Positions 19,418 to 28,854 are shown, counted from the stretch's first letter. The stretch is DNA of 64,000 nt from Terriglobia bacterium (GCA_020073605.1 JAIQEW010000011.1:248001-312000), one strand, 5' to 3'. Translations and numbers: made by a program. The notes: generated by a model from the letters alone, not told the origin.

Positions 19418-22039
19418 CTAGCGCGCGCGGCGTGGAGCCGTTGAAGTGCGCTCGACTTGAGGGGCGGCCAGCGGCCCGGTGAGGCGGAATGCCGGCCCCG
19501 CCTGACTGGAATAGGACGACTTCACCTGAAGGCGCAGGTCGAGATTGCGATTGAAGCCGGCCTTGCCCGAGCCTTCGATCGTGCCGTCCATTATCGTGAG
19601 AGCCAAATTCTGAAATTCGATATCGCCACGAGCGCACGAGAACGCCGCGGAACCCGCGAGGAATCGAGTGGGTTGGCGATCCTGCGGGAGGCCGGCCAAG
19701 GACCTCCAGATATCGACGTTGCGCAGTTCGGGACTCGCCACGCGCATGTCCCCCTGGCAGGTGAGCGAAGCGGTGAGGTCCGCGCGAGCGGCTCCGCGCG
19801 CGTCGATGGAGATGTGCCCGGCGGCAGATTTTGCAGTGAAGCCCGCGAAGCCGGGAATCGCAGCGATCAACGAAGGCACATCCACGCGGGCAAAATCGAG
19901 GTCCGCGTGATAGATGGGCGTGGAACCGAGGTCCGCATCGAACGAACCTCCGACCGTTCCACGGTAAAACTGCCCACTCGCATCCTCAAGCGTGAGGTGG
20001 CGCCCTTCGATTTTCAGGTCCCCCTGCAAGCCACCGACGGATACGGGAGCGGCGATGAGCTGGCCGAGCGAAAGGCGCCCACTCGCCTGAAAATCTTCCG
20101 GCGCGGCGCCGGGAGCCGACCGCGAATTCAGGAAAGGAAGCATGCGGTCGAGAAAACTTTCTCGCCAGCGCGGATTCAGCCAGCGATCGAGCTCCACTGT
20201 CGCGAGGCGGTCCGCCGAGAGCGCGAATTGCCAGTGGGCAGCGGGATCGCGACGATCGAGCGTCCCGGTCCAGCGCGCTCCGAACGCTTGCGCCGATTCG
20301 AGCGTGACGTGCACGGAGCCCGGCTTCCATTCGGTGCGGGCGTTGATCTGGCCGACGGGCAAATTCAAGAACGGCGCGCGCAGGATGGCAACACCGGGTC
20401 CCGCACCCCAGTCGATGGACCCTGCAGGCTTGGCTCGCCACGGAAGGTCCGAGCCCTGCCATCGCAGGTCGGCGCTCACGGGTCCCGAGATATCCCATCC
20501 ACGAGCGATGCTCCAGCCGAAAGCACCGGCGGCGGCAACGACGTCGTGCACATCCGAGACACTTCCGGAGATGCGCATCACGTTCGAGACGGCGCGCCCA
20601 CCCTTCGCAGAGGATTCAAACCGCAGACCGTTCTCCGGCGTACCGAAGGAAAGCGCAACAGGCAGCAGCGAGACAAGACCGTGGTCGTAGCGGAGCTGAA
20701 CTTGCCCCAGATGAGCGGGGCGCCGAAGGCCCCCGCCGGCAAGAGTGATTCCGTCGCTGAAGACGAGGGCGTTGACAACGTGTGGGGGCCAGTCCGCGGC
20801 GACGCCTCGAACCGTGGCCTGTCCTCGAAGAGAGACATCATCCGCGATGCCCGGATGAAACGCACGGGCCCAGGAAAGAAGATCGCCTACGTCGACTTCG
20901 GACGACGAAAGCTCCAAGTAAACTGGCGGGGAAAGTTGCTTGACCGGGAATCGGGGGTGAGCCCAAGAAATTCTTCCGGACATGCGAGCTTTGGAGTGCG
21001 GGGCCTCGAGCGTGAGATCCTGGAACGCAACCAGCGAATCGAGAGGATTCCAGCTCACACTTGCGATCAGATTCACGGAGGGGTTGTCCGGGCGCGACGG
21101 GAGATCCCAGCGATGGACCTGTTGCAATGCAACGCGCCCCTGAACGGTCCAGCTCTCCTCGTGGTCTTGAGTGCGCGCGCTCATCGAGAGAGCCAGCCCG
21201 CCGCGGATACCACGATCGTCGGCGGCCACGAGCCGAAGCACGTCGGACACGGAGGCGTCCGACCAGGAAACATCGAGCGCCGCGGGGCGAAGCCGTGAGG
21301 ACGTTCCACCTACCTCGCCAGACACGTGAATCGTGCCGGCCTGCTGCATGACGACGGCGGCTCGCCAGGGAGTCGCCCGAAGGTCCATGCGCCAGCGCCC
21401 CGGGCGGTCCGTCGCGACCGTGCCGCTCACGCCAACAAACGCCAGCGGCAGCTTTTCGTCTCCGACCTTGAAATTGATGCGCCCGCCGTCCACGTCGATC
21501 CTGCGAAAGCGCGGGGCCAAGGACGCAGGGGCCACCGGGCCGACGAAATTGCCGGCTGCGGGCATCCCGGAGGGCCGGGGAAGCCATGCGGTGAGATTCC
21601 AATCGCCGTCGGCGCCGCGGACCAGATTGAGGCTCGGGCGGATCAAGGAAAGCGTTCCGAATTCGAGGCGGCCGCGAAGCAGGCTTCGCCAACGAAGGCG
21701 GAGCACCATCGACTCCGCTCGCAAGAAGTACTCATTGCCGAAACGGGGGTCTTCACCAACGCTGACGGACCGGGCCTCAAGAACCAACCCGCCCCAGAAA
21801 CTGAAATCGTAGCTGCCGACCTCGACGGGCCGTCCGAATGCAGCCTCGATCCGCGCGGTCAGGCTTCGATGGAGGCGCGTATGCTGAATGGCGACGGAGA
21901 TCGCCTCGGCAGCGAGCCACAGGGAGAGCAGCACGAGGAGAATCCACTTCGCCCAGCGCGTCCATGCGCGGAGCCGCGACGACGGAGCCTGATCGGGATG
22001 CTCGGCGCGCGTGGTGGATTCCAGATGAGTTTCCGACAT
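19418..22039 (-). CDS. AsmA-family envelope protein
   Basis: An 873-residue protein with an N-terminal membrane anchor (WILLVLLSLWLAAEAISVAI, about 33-52). A long periplasmic part follows, starting IEAAFGRPVEVGSYDFSFWGGLVLEARSVSV, the AsmA/chorein-like N-terminal motif. The C-terminal region (SAAGHISIDARGAARADLTA... NLALTIMDGTIEGSGKAGF) is the AsmA_2-like domain. Such proteins bridge the periplasm and are implicated in phospholipid transfer to the outer membrane. It sits 54 bases downstream of lepB, so the two envelope genes may be co-transcribed. Confidence 0.85.
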   Translation of the reverse strand: MSETHLESTTRAEHPDQAPSSRLRAWTRWAKWILLVLLSLWLAAEAISVAIQHTRLHRSLTARIEAAFGRPVEVGSYDFSFWGGLVLEARSVSVGEDPRFGNEYFLRAESMVLRLRWRSLLRGRLEFGTLSLIRPSLNLVRGADGDWNLTAWLPRPSGMPAAGNFVGPVAPASLAPRFRRIDVDGGRINFKVGDEKLPLAFVGVSGTVATDRPGRWRMDLRATPWRAAVVMQQAGTIHVSGEVGGTSSRLRPAALDVSWSDASVSDVLRLVAADDRGIRGGLALSMSARTQDHEESWTVQGRVALQQVHRWDLPSRPDNPSVNLIASVSWNPLDSLVAFQDLTLEAPHSKARMSGRISWAHPRFPVKQLSPPVYLELSSSEVDVGDLLSWARAFHPGIADDVSLRGQATVRGVAADWPPHVVNALVFSDGITLAGGGLRRPAHLGQVQLRYDHGLVSLLPVALSFGTPENGLRFESSAKGGRAVSNVMRISGSVSDVHDVVAAAGAFGWSIARGWDISGPVSADLRWQGSDLPWRAKPAGSIDWGAGPGVAILRAPFLNLPVGQINARTEWKPGSVHVTLESAQAFGARWTGTLDRRDPAAHWQFALSADRLATVELDRWLNPRWRESFLDRMLPFLNSRSAPGAAPEDFQASGRLSLGQLIAAPVSVGGLQGDLKIEGRHLTLEDASGQFYRGTVGGSFDADLGSTPIYHADLDFARVDVPSLIAAIPGFAGFTAKSAAGHISIDARGAARADLTASLTCQGDMRVASPELRNVDIWRSLAGLPQDRQPTRFLAGSAAFSCARGDIEFQNLALTIMDGTIEGSGKAGFNRNLDLRLQVKSSYSSQAGPAFRLTGPLAAPQVERTSTAPRRAR

Positions 22040-22093
22040 CGTGGGTTACGGTGCAGCAAACGCCGGCATTCAGCCGCGCGGCCGGCGGCAGGA

Positions 22094-22903
22094 TCAGTGG
22101 ACCTCGCGCAGCATGCGATTCCAGCGCGTGCGGCTGGAAACATGAGCCAGAGTTTCCTCGAATCCGCGAAACGCGCCGAGCAGGCTCCGGTCGCTGTAAT
22201 CCTCGGCCGTCGCTTCGACCGACCAATAGATCACGATCGGCCTTCCCATGATCGCGCGGCGATCGACGAAACCCCAGTAGCGGCTGTCCCAACTGCGGTC
22301 GCGGTTGTCGCCCATCACGAAGTAATGATCCGCGGGGACAACGAGATCGCCATTCTGAACCGAATTCATGATCTGCCCAGCCCATTCTGGACGCAAGCCG
22401 AATCTCGAGAAGCCGTCATCGGCAGGGGGAAAGTTGTCGGCAAAAGGATCGCCCGCCGCGGGATCGTGAACCACGTACGGCTCGGCCAGGCGGCTCCCGT
22501 TGACGTAGACCTTTTGCTCAGCGATGCGGATGCGATCTCCGGGCAAGCCGATCACGCGCTTGACGTAATGCGGATGATCGTCATAGGGAAACTTGAAGAC
22601 TACGATGTCGCCGCGGCGGACCGGCCTATAGGGGAGCAACTTTTCATACCAGGCGCCGCGCCCCTCGAAAAGGAACTTGTTCACGAGCAGATGGTCGCCG
22701 ACCAGAAGCGTCGGTTCCATGGATTGCGAAGGAATCTTGAAGGCTTGAAGGATGAACGTGGTGCCGAAAAGCGCGAGGAGAATCGTGACAAGCAGCGATT
22801 CGAAGAAATCCGCGAGCGAGCCCTTTGGATACTGGGATTGCGTGGCTTCCGACGCGAGCGCCGGGACCGCGGCAGAATCCACAAGTGAAGCTTCCGCTTC
22901 CAT
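22094..22903 (-). CDS. lepB: Signal peptidase I
   Basis: A 269-residue membrane serine protease that removes signal peptides from exported proteins. One membrane helix (about 36-54) precedes box B with catalytic Ser61 (IPSQSMEPTL). Catalytic Lys115 lies in DHPHYVKRVIGLPGD, and box E is MGDNRDRSWDSRYWGFV. It is 10 bases downstream of rnc, an arrangement (lepB next to rnc) common in bacteria, although usually in the order lepB-rnc. Here rnc comes first. Confidence 0.95.
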   Translation of the reverse strand: MEAEASLVDSAAVPALASEATQSQYPKGSLADFFESLLVTILLALFGTTFILQAFKIPSQSMEPTLLVGDHLLVNKFLFEGRGAWYEKLLPYRPVRRGDIVVFKFPYDDHPHYVKRVIGLPGDRIRIAEQKVYVNGSRLAEPYVVHDPAAGDPFADNFPPADDGFSRFGLRPEWAGQIMNSVQNGDLVVPADHYFVMGDNRDRSWDSRYWGFVDRRAIMGRPIVIYWSVEATAEDYSDRSLLGAFRGFEETLAHVSSRTRWNRMLREVH

Positions 22904-22912
22904 CGATTTCCT

Positions 22913-23617
22913 TCAGGCGGTCTCGCCGCCGCTTTCGAGAGATTCGAGCGCCAGCCGCGCGGCCGCCTGCTCCGCTTCCTTCTTGCTGCGGCCCTCGGAT
23001 GCGGAGAGCCGGTGGCCCTCGTGCCAGACTTCGACCTCAAACGTCTTTTGGTGCTCGGGCCCGGATTCGCCGCGGACGCGATACACGACCGTTCCCAGCC
23101 CGCGCTGCTGAAGCCACTCCTGCAACGAGGACTTGTGGTCGGGGCGTTCGAGCCCTTCCACGCCGCCTTCCAAAGCGGGGTCGAGCAAGCTGCGGCGCAG
23201 GAAAGCCGCCGCGGCCTCAAGGCCCGCGTCGAGATAGATGGCGCCGACGATCGCTTCATACGCGTCGGCCAGCAGCCTCTTCTTTTCGCGCCCGCCCGTT
23301 TTTTCCTCGCCGGGACCCAGGCGCAAGTGGCGGCCCAGTTTCAATTGCTGCGCAGCCGTGTGAATGGACGCGGCGCTCACCAGCCGCGCCAGGCCTTTCG
23401 AAAGCTTCCCCGCATCCCAGTGAGGAAACGAATCACAGAGCTGCTTGCTCGCGACCAGGCCGAGAACGCGGTCACCCAGGAATTCGAGGCGCTCGTTGTC
23501 AACGCCACCGGCATTCTGCCGGTGCGACCGGTGCGTGAGCGCACGCTCGAGGCGTTCGGGATGCTCGAAGCGATGGCCGAGAATCGCTTCAAGTTCCCCG
23601 CGCTCTTCCGCGGTCAT
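22913..23617 (-). CDS. rnc: Ribonuclease III
   Basis: A 234-residue double-strand-specific RNase used in rRNA and mRNA processing. The signature NERLEFLGDRVLGL (about 41-54, with the acidic catalytic residues) and a second acidic cluster (LLADAYEAIVGAIYLD) form the active site. A dsRNA-binding domain follows (HKSSLQEWLQQRGLG to SKKEAEQAAARLALESL). ATG 23617 fits the family start better than the upstream ATG 23722, which lies inside the preceding gene. The gene is sandwiched tightly between a TPR gene and lepB. Confidence 0.95.
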   Translation of the reverse strand: MTAEERGELEAILGHRFEHPERLERALTHRSHRQNAGGVDNERLEFLGDRVLGLVASKQLCDSFPHWDAGKLSKGLARLVSAASIHTAAQQLKLGRHLRLGPGEEKTGGREKKRLLADAYEAIVGAIYLDAGLEAAAAFLRRSLLDPALEGGVEGLERPDHKSSLQEWLQQRGLGTVVYRVRGESGPEHQKTFEVEVWHEGHRLSASEGRSKKEAEQAAARLALESLESGGETA

Positions 23618-23637
23618 GGCGGGATCGCCTTTTCGAG

Positions 23638-24507
23638 CTACTTCGATGACGCCGCCTGTTTCCGCGCGGCATCCGCGCTCTGCTTGCAGCGATCCTGAAG
23701 GCCTCCGGGCATCTGGCTGCAATGATCGTAGGCGTCCGCCGCTTCGCCATAGCGATGGAGGTTCTGGAGGCCGAATCCCAGCACAAAGAGATCCGTTGGA
23801 TCAGGCATGCTGGGGCCTTGCGTGGCCAGCTGCAATTCCTTAACGGAGTCCTCAAACTGCTGGTGGCGGAAGTACACGAGGCCCAGGCCGCTGTGGGCCT
23901 GGGACAACTGGCTGGCCTTCGCAGATGCAAACTGGTCGTCCGTCATATTCTCCGGCTTGGGCATCGTGCCGAGAATCTGGATGGCGTGCTTCTCGTAGCT
24001 TTCGGCTTTGTCCAGTTTCTTCGCCGCGTCGGGATCATTCGCGTCGTAGGCGTGCGGAATCACCCAGCCAACCGTGGCGAGAATGGCGACGTTGTCCGCG
24101 TCGAGGGCGAGCGCCTTGTCCGCGCTGTCATAGAAATTCTTCCAGTCCTGCTTGGCGAAGTAGGCTTGCACGAGTCCCGCATAGACCGACTCGTTATACC
24201 GGCTCGTCGGATACTTCTGGACAAAATCCTGACCGAGCTGGATTCGTTTGTCGGAATCCTGTGCGGAGGTGTCGAAAAAGGCCTTGTATGACGCCTCCTC
24301 CGCAGGATCCAGTTTCGGCGCCGCCGGCGCGACTCCCTGCCCGAGTGTCTGTTCTTTCAGTTTTTGGTCCTGTTCCGCTTGCTGCTCTTTGGCCGGGATC
24401 ATATTTGGATTGGTGCCTTGCGCGCGGCTGATCGGCAGCAGTGCGAGCACTCCGGCGAGCGCGAGTGCCAGGGTGCGAACTATTTCAGATAGCGATCGAA
24501 GTTTCAT
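23638..24507 (-). CDS. Secreted TPR-type protein, paralogue 1
   Basis: A 289-residue protein with a signal peptide (TLALALAGVLALLPISRAQG) and about four TPR-like helix pairs: SRYNESVYAGLVQAYFAKQDW, NFYDSADKALALDADN and QAHSGLGLVYFRHQQFEDSVKEL. The C-terminus carries GGLQDRCKQSAD. It is clearly a paralogue of the next gene upstream (24551-25411), sharing the same order of motifs. It is probably a periplasmic scaffold. Function is unknown. It lies 20 bases upstream of rnc. Confidence 0.75.
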   Translation of the reverse strand: MKLRSLSEIVRTLALALAGVLALLPISRAQGTNPNMIPAKEQQAEQDQKLKEQTLGQGVAPAAPKLDPAEEASYKAFFDTSAQDSDKRIQLGQDFVQKYPTSRYNESVYAGLVQAYFAKQDWKNFYDSADKALALDADNVAILATVGWVIPHAYDANDPDAAKKLDKAESYEKHAIQILGTMPKPENMTDDQFASAKASQLSQAHSGLGLVYFRHQQFEDSVKELQLATQGPSMPDPTDLFVLGFGLQNLHRYGEAADAYDHCSQMPGGLQDRCKQSADAARKQAASSK

Positions 24508-24550
24508 GCTCCGGTTTCCTTTTCGGTGTCGAGTATTTGCTCATCATTTC

Positions 24551-25411
24551 TTACCTAATCTGCTTTTTCGCTTCGGCTTCGTTCTGCTTGCAACGATCCT
24601 GGAGACCACCCGAAACAAGACTGCAACGATTGAACGCATCTGCGGCTTCGCTAAAGCGTTTCAAATTCTGGAGGTCGATCCCCAAGACATACAGATCCGC
24701 CTGGTCGGGAGTCGGCGTGGATTGCGTGGCCAGCAGAAGCTCCTTTTCGGAATTATCGTAGTCATCGCGGCGGAAATACACGAGACCCAGAGCGCTGTGA
24801 GCTTGACTGGCCTTAAGGACTTTGGATGCGGCGAATTGAGCGTCCGTCATTTCGGCCGGTTTGGGCATTTTGTCCAAAACCACGATGGCATGCTTCCCGT
24901 ACGTTTCAGCCTTGTCCAATTGTTTGTCAGCGTCCGGATCGCTTGGATTGTAGATGTGCGGGATTACCCAGCCAACTGTGGTGAGGACATCCACATCATC
25001 GGGCTTGAGCGCCAACGCCTTGTCCGCGGTCGCATAGAAATCCTTCCAATCCTGTTTGGCGTAGTAGGCATTCGCGAGTCCTGAATCCACCGCTTCGGCA
25101 AACACGCTCGCGGGGAACTTCTGAAGGAATTCATTGCCGAGCCGGATCTTCTTGTCGGGGTCCCCCGGGTTGACATGGAAGAAAGCGTCGTACGCGGCTT
25201 GCTCCCTGGGATCGACGTGGAGATTCGCCTGCTTTTGCACGTCGGTCAACAAGTGCAATTCCTGTTGCATGGAGTTGACCTGGCTCATCGAGGGAGTCTG
25301 CGCCGGCCCCGGCTGGGGCGTCTGGGCTCGAGACGCGGATCCAAATAGAAAAGCGGCGACAAACGCTACAACGAGAGCTCGAATTGCAAAACGCAGGCAC
25401 GAGAGTTTCAT
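24551..25411 (-). CDS. Secreted TPR-type protein, paralogue 2
   Basis: A 286-residue protein; ATG 25411 begins a signal peptide (RFAIRALVVAFVAAFLFGSASRAQ). The body repeats the layout of its neighbour: DPREQAAYDAFFHVNPGDPDKKIRLG, AYYAKQDWKDFYATADKALALKPDD, VGWVIPHIYNPSDPDADKQLDKAE and GGLQDRCKQNEAE. The tandem arrangement, 43 bases apart, shows a local gene duplication. Function is unknown. Confidence 0.75.
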   Translation of the reverse strand: MKLSCLRFAIRALVVAFVAAFLFGSASRAQTPQPGPAQTPSMSQVNSMQQELHLLTDVQKQANLHVDPREQAAYDAFFHVNPGDPDKKIRLGNEFLQKFPASVFAEAVDSGLANAYYAKQDWKDFYATADKALALKPDDVDVLTTVGWVIPHIYNPSDPDADKQLDKAETYGKHAIVVLDKMPKPAEMTDAQFAASKVLKASQAHSALGLVYFRRDDYDNSEKELLLATQSTPTPDQADLYVLGIDLQNLKRFSEAADAFNRCSLVSGGLQDRCKQNEAEAKKQIR

Positions 25412-25474
25412 GGTAGTTCGTCCTCCCCACTTATCGGATATTGCCAGAACGACCCTGGGCATGAGGCGGCTTGC

Positions 25475-27118
25475 TCAAGGCTGCGTTTGCTTGTCTTCGT
25501 CCGTGCGCGCCGCGGGCTTGTAAGCCATCTCGACGCCGCTCTGTGCCGCCGTACGCGCGGATTCCGGAGCTCCATTCACCGCCAGAGCTGCGCGGTATTC
25601 GTTCACTGCCAAATCGCGATCGTCCTCGAGATCGTGGATTCGGCCGAGATACACGTGAGACCAGGCCACAATTGCCGGGTCCGCGGCTGGCGCCGAATCC
25701 GCCTGGACTGTCGCGGCACTCGTCCCGGAAGCGAGCTGCTCGAAAAGCTCCCGGGCGCGGTCCCCCTGGCCGGAGAGCACCGACGCGATAGCCAGGCCAT
25801 ACAGCGCGCGCGGATTGTTGGGATACTTTGCGAGCGCCGTTTGAAATGTCGCGGTGGCGGCCGAAGCATCCCTCTGCGCGATCTGGCGATCACCTTCCGC
25901 CAGCCAGCGATCCAGCTCCGAGGGTGGAGCGTTCTCCGACGCGTTCTGCTCGGTTGCAGAAGCGGTCTCCGCAGTGGCAAAAGTGACGCCCTGCAGACGC
26001 TTCTTCTCGGCCTGGACGTCGATGCCCGCGATCAGGTCGGGAAAATAGTACGACATAGCGGGTTCGGCCTTTTCGAATTTCTGGAGCTGAGCGACGAAAG
26101 GACGCACGAGGACAAAGCCTGATTGGTCCGCGTCCTGAAGAGCCGATTGGAGCTGCTCCGGCGAAAGATGGCGGAGGCGCAACTCCACAGCCTTGATCAG
26201 GCACTCATCCGCCAGCGCGACGAAATCGTCGTGGTACTCGACCGGAAGCCGCGGAGCGCTGGCCGCCACGTTGAGAAGCGCCCGCTTGGTTTCCACGGCC
26301 GTCCGGTAGCGCAGCACAAGAGGGTCGAGCATGAAATGCAGATAGGCGTGCTGGACGGCGCTCACGGACGTGTCGGAGGCCGATCCAACCACGATCGCGT
26401 AATCGCTCCCGGAATTGCGGAAATTCGTCCGGGCGCCCACGAGCGGTTCGACGTACACGGTGAAGGCGCGGCCATTCGCCGGCTTTACGATCTCTCGCAG
26501 GTAACCGTTGGAAACCGCCACGATCTTGCGGAGCGATGCCCGATAGCGATCGATGGCCGGCTCGGACTCCGGTTCAACCTTGGCCCAGCGGGTTTCAAGC
26601 TGTGCTTCCCGGTAAAAGTTTGCCAGAAGCTCCTGGAATCCCTCGATCGTGAGCATGTCCGGCGGAAGCAACTCGCGGTTGCTCTGAAACTGGAACTGGG
26701 GTGGCGGGCCGACGTATAGAGCGAAAGTGATATAGCGGGAGAGAGTGTCAGATGAATTGGCGAGGGCGTGGTCGCGATAGAACTGGCGCACTGCTTCCGC
26801 GGCTGGTCCCTGCATTCTAAGGAGATCGCCACGGAGCGCCAGGCGCGCAGGCATCTCCGAGAGAGTGCTCGCATCCGCGTCAAATCCCGCGGCCTCCAAC
26901 GCGCACATCGTCGCAAAGACCTGCGGACTCGCTTCCACGCCGACGCCGAAGTCGCTGGCGGACACGGCGCGCTGCTGGGCATATGCCGGTTGGGCGGCCG
27001 CGCCAACGCCGATCAGAAGAGCCAGGAGAGCAGAGGTGGCATATGCGCAGACAGACCTTTGAATGGACCTACTCGTCAACGCCTGAGCCCCCTCTTGCTG
27101 AGCGCGCAGCTTCCCCAT
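25475..27118 (-). CDS. Secreted protein with zincin-like HAYLH motif and C-terminal TPRs
   Basis: A 547-residue exported protein; the hydrophobic stretch ATSALLALLIGVGAAAQPAYA (about 27-47) would be the signal peptide. At mid-length it has VQHAYLHFMLDPL, which resembles a metallopeptidase HExxH helix with the glutamate replaced by alanine. A later DECLIKAVELRLRH could supply a third ligand position. The last 130 residues contain TPR-like repeats (AATATFQTALAKYPNNPRALYGLAIASVLSG). I do not recognise the family. It lies upstream of the two TPR paralogues, 63 bases away, so a shared periplasmic function is plausible. Confidence 0.65.
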   Translation of the reverse strand: MGKLRAQQEGAQALTSRSIQRSVCAYATSALLALLIGVGAAAQPAYAQQRAVSASDFGVGVEASPQVFATMCALEAAGFDADASTLSEMPARLALRGDLLRMQGPAAEAVRQFYRDHALANSSDTLSRYITFALYVGPPPQFQFQSNRELLPPDMLTIEGFQELLANFYREAQLETRWAKVEPESEPAIDRYRASLRKIVAVSNGYLREIVKPANGRAFTVYVEPLVGARTNFRNSGSDYAIVVGSASDTSVSAVQHAYLHFMLDPLVLRYRTAVETKRALLNVAASAPRLPVEYHDDFVALADECLIKAVELRLRHLSPEQLQSALQDADQSGFVLVRPFVAQLQKFEKAEPAMSYYFPDLIAGIDVQAEKKRLQGVTFATAETASATEQNASENAPPSELDRWLAEGDRQIAQRDASAATATFQTALAKYPNNPRALYGLAIASVLSGQGDRARELFEQLASGTSAATVQADSAPAADPAIVAWSHVYLGRIHDLEDDRDLAVNEYRAALAVNGAPESARTAAQSGVEMAYKPAARTDEDKQTQP

Positions 27119-27227
27119 CCGCGCGCCGCTTCCGCAGAATCCACAGCTACATTCAAACTCTAGCGAGCGGACGAAGCGGAGTCAAGATTCGCAGAAGAAA
27201 CCACGGCCTGGCGGCTTCGACTGAAAA

Positions 27228-27926
27228 TCAGCCGTGGACGCGGACCTCGCTGAAACTCAGCAGGACGCGCCCGCCGCCCATCGGACGCCCGAAACCCAGT
27301 TGGGGGCGGAAGCGGGAGAACAAGAGAACCTGATCGAGCTGGCGCCGGACCGCGGCATCGTTCGGTCCAGAAAGAATCTTGTAGAAGAGAACCTCGCCCT
27401 GAGCATTGAGCGTGGCCTCCAGCAGCAGCGCGCCGGAATTGGCGCGACCATCCGTTTCACCGATGCCAGGGAGCGGGAAAGGAGCGAGGCTTTCGAGTTG
27501 CGCGGGCTGGACCAGGTTCAGAGGCGAATCGTCCGGCACAACGCCGCTCAGGGGCATCCCCACAAGCATGCTCTGCACGACAAGGACAAAAACGGCCACA
27601 GCCGTCAGAACTCCGCCGGTGGCAGGCACCGCGAGCGGCCTCACGATGTTTTGCGAAATCAGAACCGCGCGCGACCACAGACGGCTGACGCCCTCCCAGC
27701 GGGAGCGCGCCTGGGATGCCTGCACGCGAATTCGCATAGCGAGTCCGTCGGGCGGCGTCACTGCGGCAACATTGGCCAGATGAGTGGCCATCAAGCGATA
27801 ACGTTCCAGCTGCCGCCTGCAATCTCCGCAAGAATCGAGATGCTCGCGCAGGCGCACCCGCTCCGACGGGCGGATCGCTCCGTCGAGGTAACCCGGAAGG
27901 CAACGCTGCGATTCGCGGCAGTTCAT
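27228..27926 (-). CDS. Zinc-finger anti-sigma factor with C-terminal TonB-like domain
   Basis: A 232-residue membrane protein. The N-terminus is a zf-HC2 anti-sigma domain: CRESQRCLPGYLDGAI, then the zinc motif HLDSCGDC (H-x3-C-x2-C). One membrane helix follows (GGVLTAVAVFVLVVQSMLVGM, about 110-130). The periplasmic tail ends ALLLEATLNAQGEVLFYKILSG and FSRFRPQLGFGRPMGGGRVLLSF, which looks like a TonB C-terminal fold. It overlaps the sigma gene by four bases, so it most likely holds that sigma factor at the membrane until an envelope signal arrives. Confidence 0.82.
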   Translation of the reverse strand: MNCRESQRCLPGYLDGAIRPSERVRLREHLDSCGDCRRQLERYRLMATHLANVAAVTPPDGLAMRIRVQASQARSRWEGVSRLWSRAVLISQNIVRPLAVPATGGVLTAVAVFVLVVQSMLVGMPLSGVVPDDSPLNLVQPAQLESLAPFPLPGIGETDGRANSGALLLEATLNAQGEVLFYKILSGPNDAAVRRQLDQVLLFSRFRPQLGFGRPMGGGRVLLSFSEVRVHG

Positions 27927-28729
27927 TGCCCGCCTCCGTGCATTTCCGCGAGCCCACCGGCGGCTGCGGGAAGAGCGCCCACGGCTTCAGAGCCTTCCAC
28001 AAATCGAACTCTCTGCCGGCGGCGCGACGCGCCCCGCGCCACATGAATCGGCGCTTCAGCAATTTCGTGCTGAGGCGCGTGCAGGATCGGATCGAGAATT
28101 TCCTTGAGGATTCGCCGGCCGCGCAAAATGCGTGATTTTACGGTTCCCACGGATACTTCCATCACTTCAGCGATCTCCTCGTAGGAAAGCCCTTCAAGAT
28201 CTCTCAGGATTACCGCGCTGCGAAACAGCGGCGGGACTTCCGCCAGCGCCCGGCGCACCGTCGTCTGCGTTTCGTGCGCGGCGCACTGTTCGAACGGGGT
28301 AGCCTCGGCGTCCTGCAACTCGAACATCGGGCCGTGCTCCGTCTCTTCGGCGTCAATTGAAACCTGCTGCCGGTGGTGCCGCCAGCACCAGCGGCGATGG
28401 TTCAGCGCCTGCCGCACGGAAACGCGATACAGCCAGGTCTTCAGCGAACTGCTGCGGCGGAAGCCATGAATCCCGCGAAATACGCGGAGAAAAACTTCCT
28501 GCGTCACGTCGGCGGCGTCGGCAGCGTCGGAGAGGATTCCGTACACCAGGTTGTACACGCTGGCGTGATAGTAAGTGACGAGATAATCGAACGCTGATTC
28601 GGAGCCGGCTTGAAGCTCCGTCACCAGCTCCGCTTCGTCACGTCCCCACGGCAGACTGTGCGCCAGTTCGGCCATCGCGTGCACCGCGCTCCCAAGGGCG
28701 TCTTTCGAATTAGACACCGGCTCGCCCAT
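27923..28729 (-). CDS. ECF-type RNA polymerase sigma factor
   Basis: A 268-residue sigma-70 family protein. Region 2 is SAFDYLVTYYHASVYNLVYGILSDAADAADVTQEVFLRVFRGI, followed by KTWLYRVSVRQALNHRR. Region 4 is AVILRDLEGLSYEEIAEVMEVSVGTVKSRILRGRRILKEIL. A longer than usual linker (acidic, around EETEHGPMFELQDAEAT) and about 50 extra C-terminal residues are present. It is co-translated with the zinc-finger anti-sigma gene. Target promoters are unknown; autoregulation and control of the downstream secreted-protein genes would be typical. Confidence 0.92.
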   Translation of the reverse strand: MGEPVSNSKDALGSAVHAMAELAHSLPWGRDEAELVTELQAGSESAFDYLVTYYHASVYNLVYGILSDAADAADVTQEVFLRVFRGIHGFRRSSSLKTWLYRVSVRQALNHRRWCWRHHRQQVSIDAEETEHGPMFELQDAEATPFEQCAAHETQTTVRRALAEVPPLFRSAVILRDLEGLSYEEIAEVMEVSVGTVKSRILRGRRILKEILDPILHAPQHEIAEAPIHVARGASRRRQRVRFVEGSEAVGALPAAAGGLAEMHGGGQ

Positions 28730-28815
28730 CTATGTTGCTAAGGATAGCAGAAATATCACGGGGAAGTGATGAACCGAAAGTACCAGCCCGGGACACAGCG
28801 TAAGTTGTTGAAAAG

Positions 28816-28854
<39 letters not shown>

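Noticed and set aside
19457-21298. A 613-codon plus-strand open frame inside the AsmA-like gene
   Set aside because: It is the antisense shadow of a clear AsmA-family gene in G+C-rich DNA. Its translation is rich in R/G/A with no recognisable domain.
21326-22888. A 520-codon plus-strand open frame opposite lepB and the AsmA-like gene
   Set aside because: It spans two genes on the opposite strand that have strong family signatures. No ribosome-binding site or domain.
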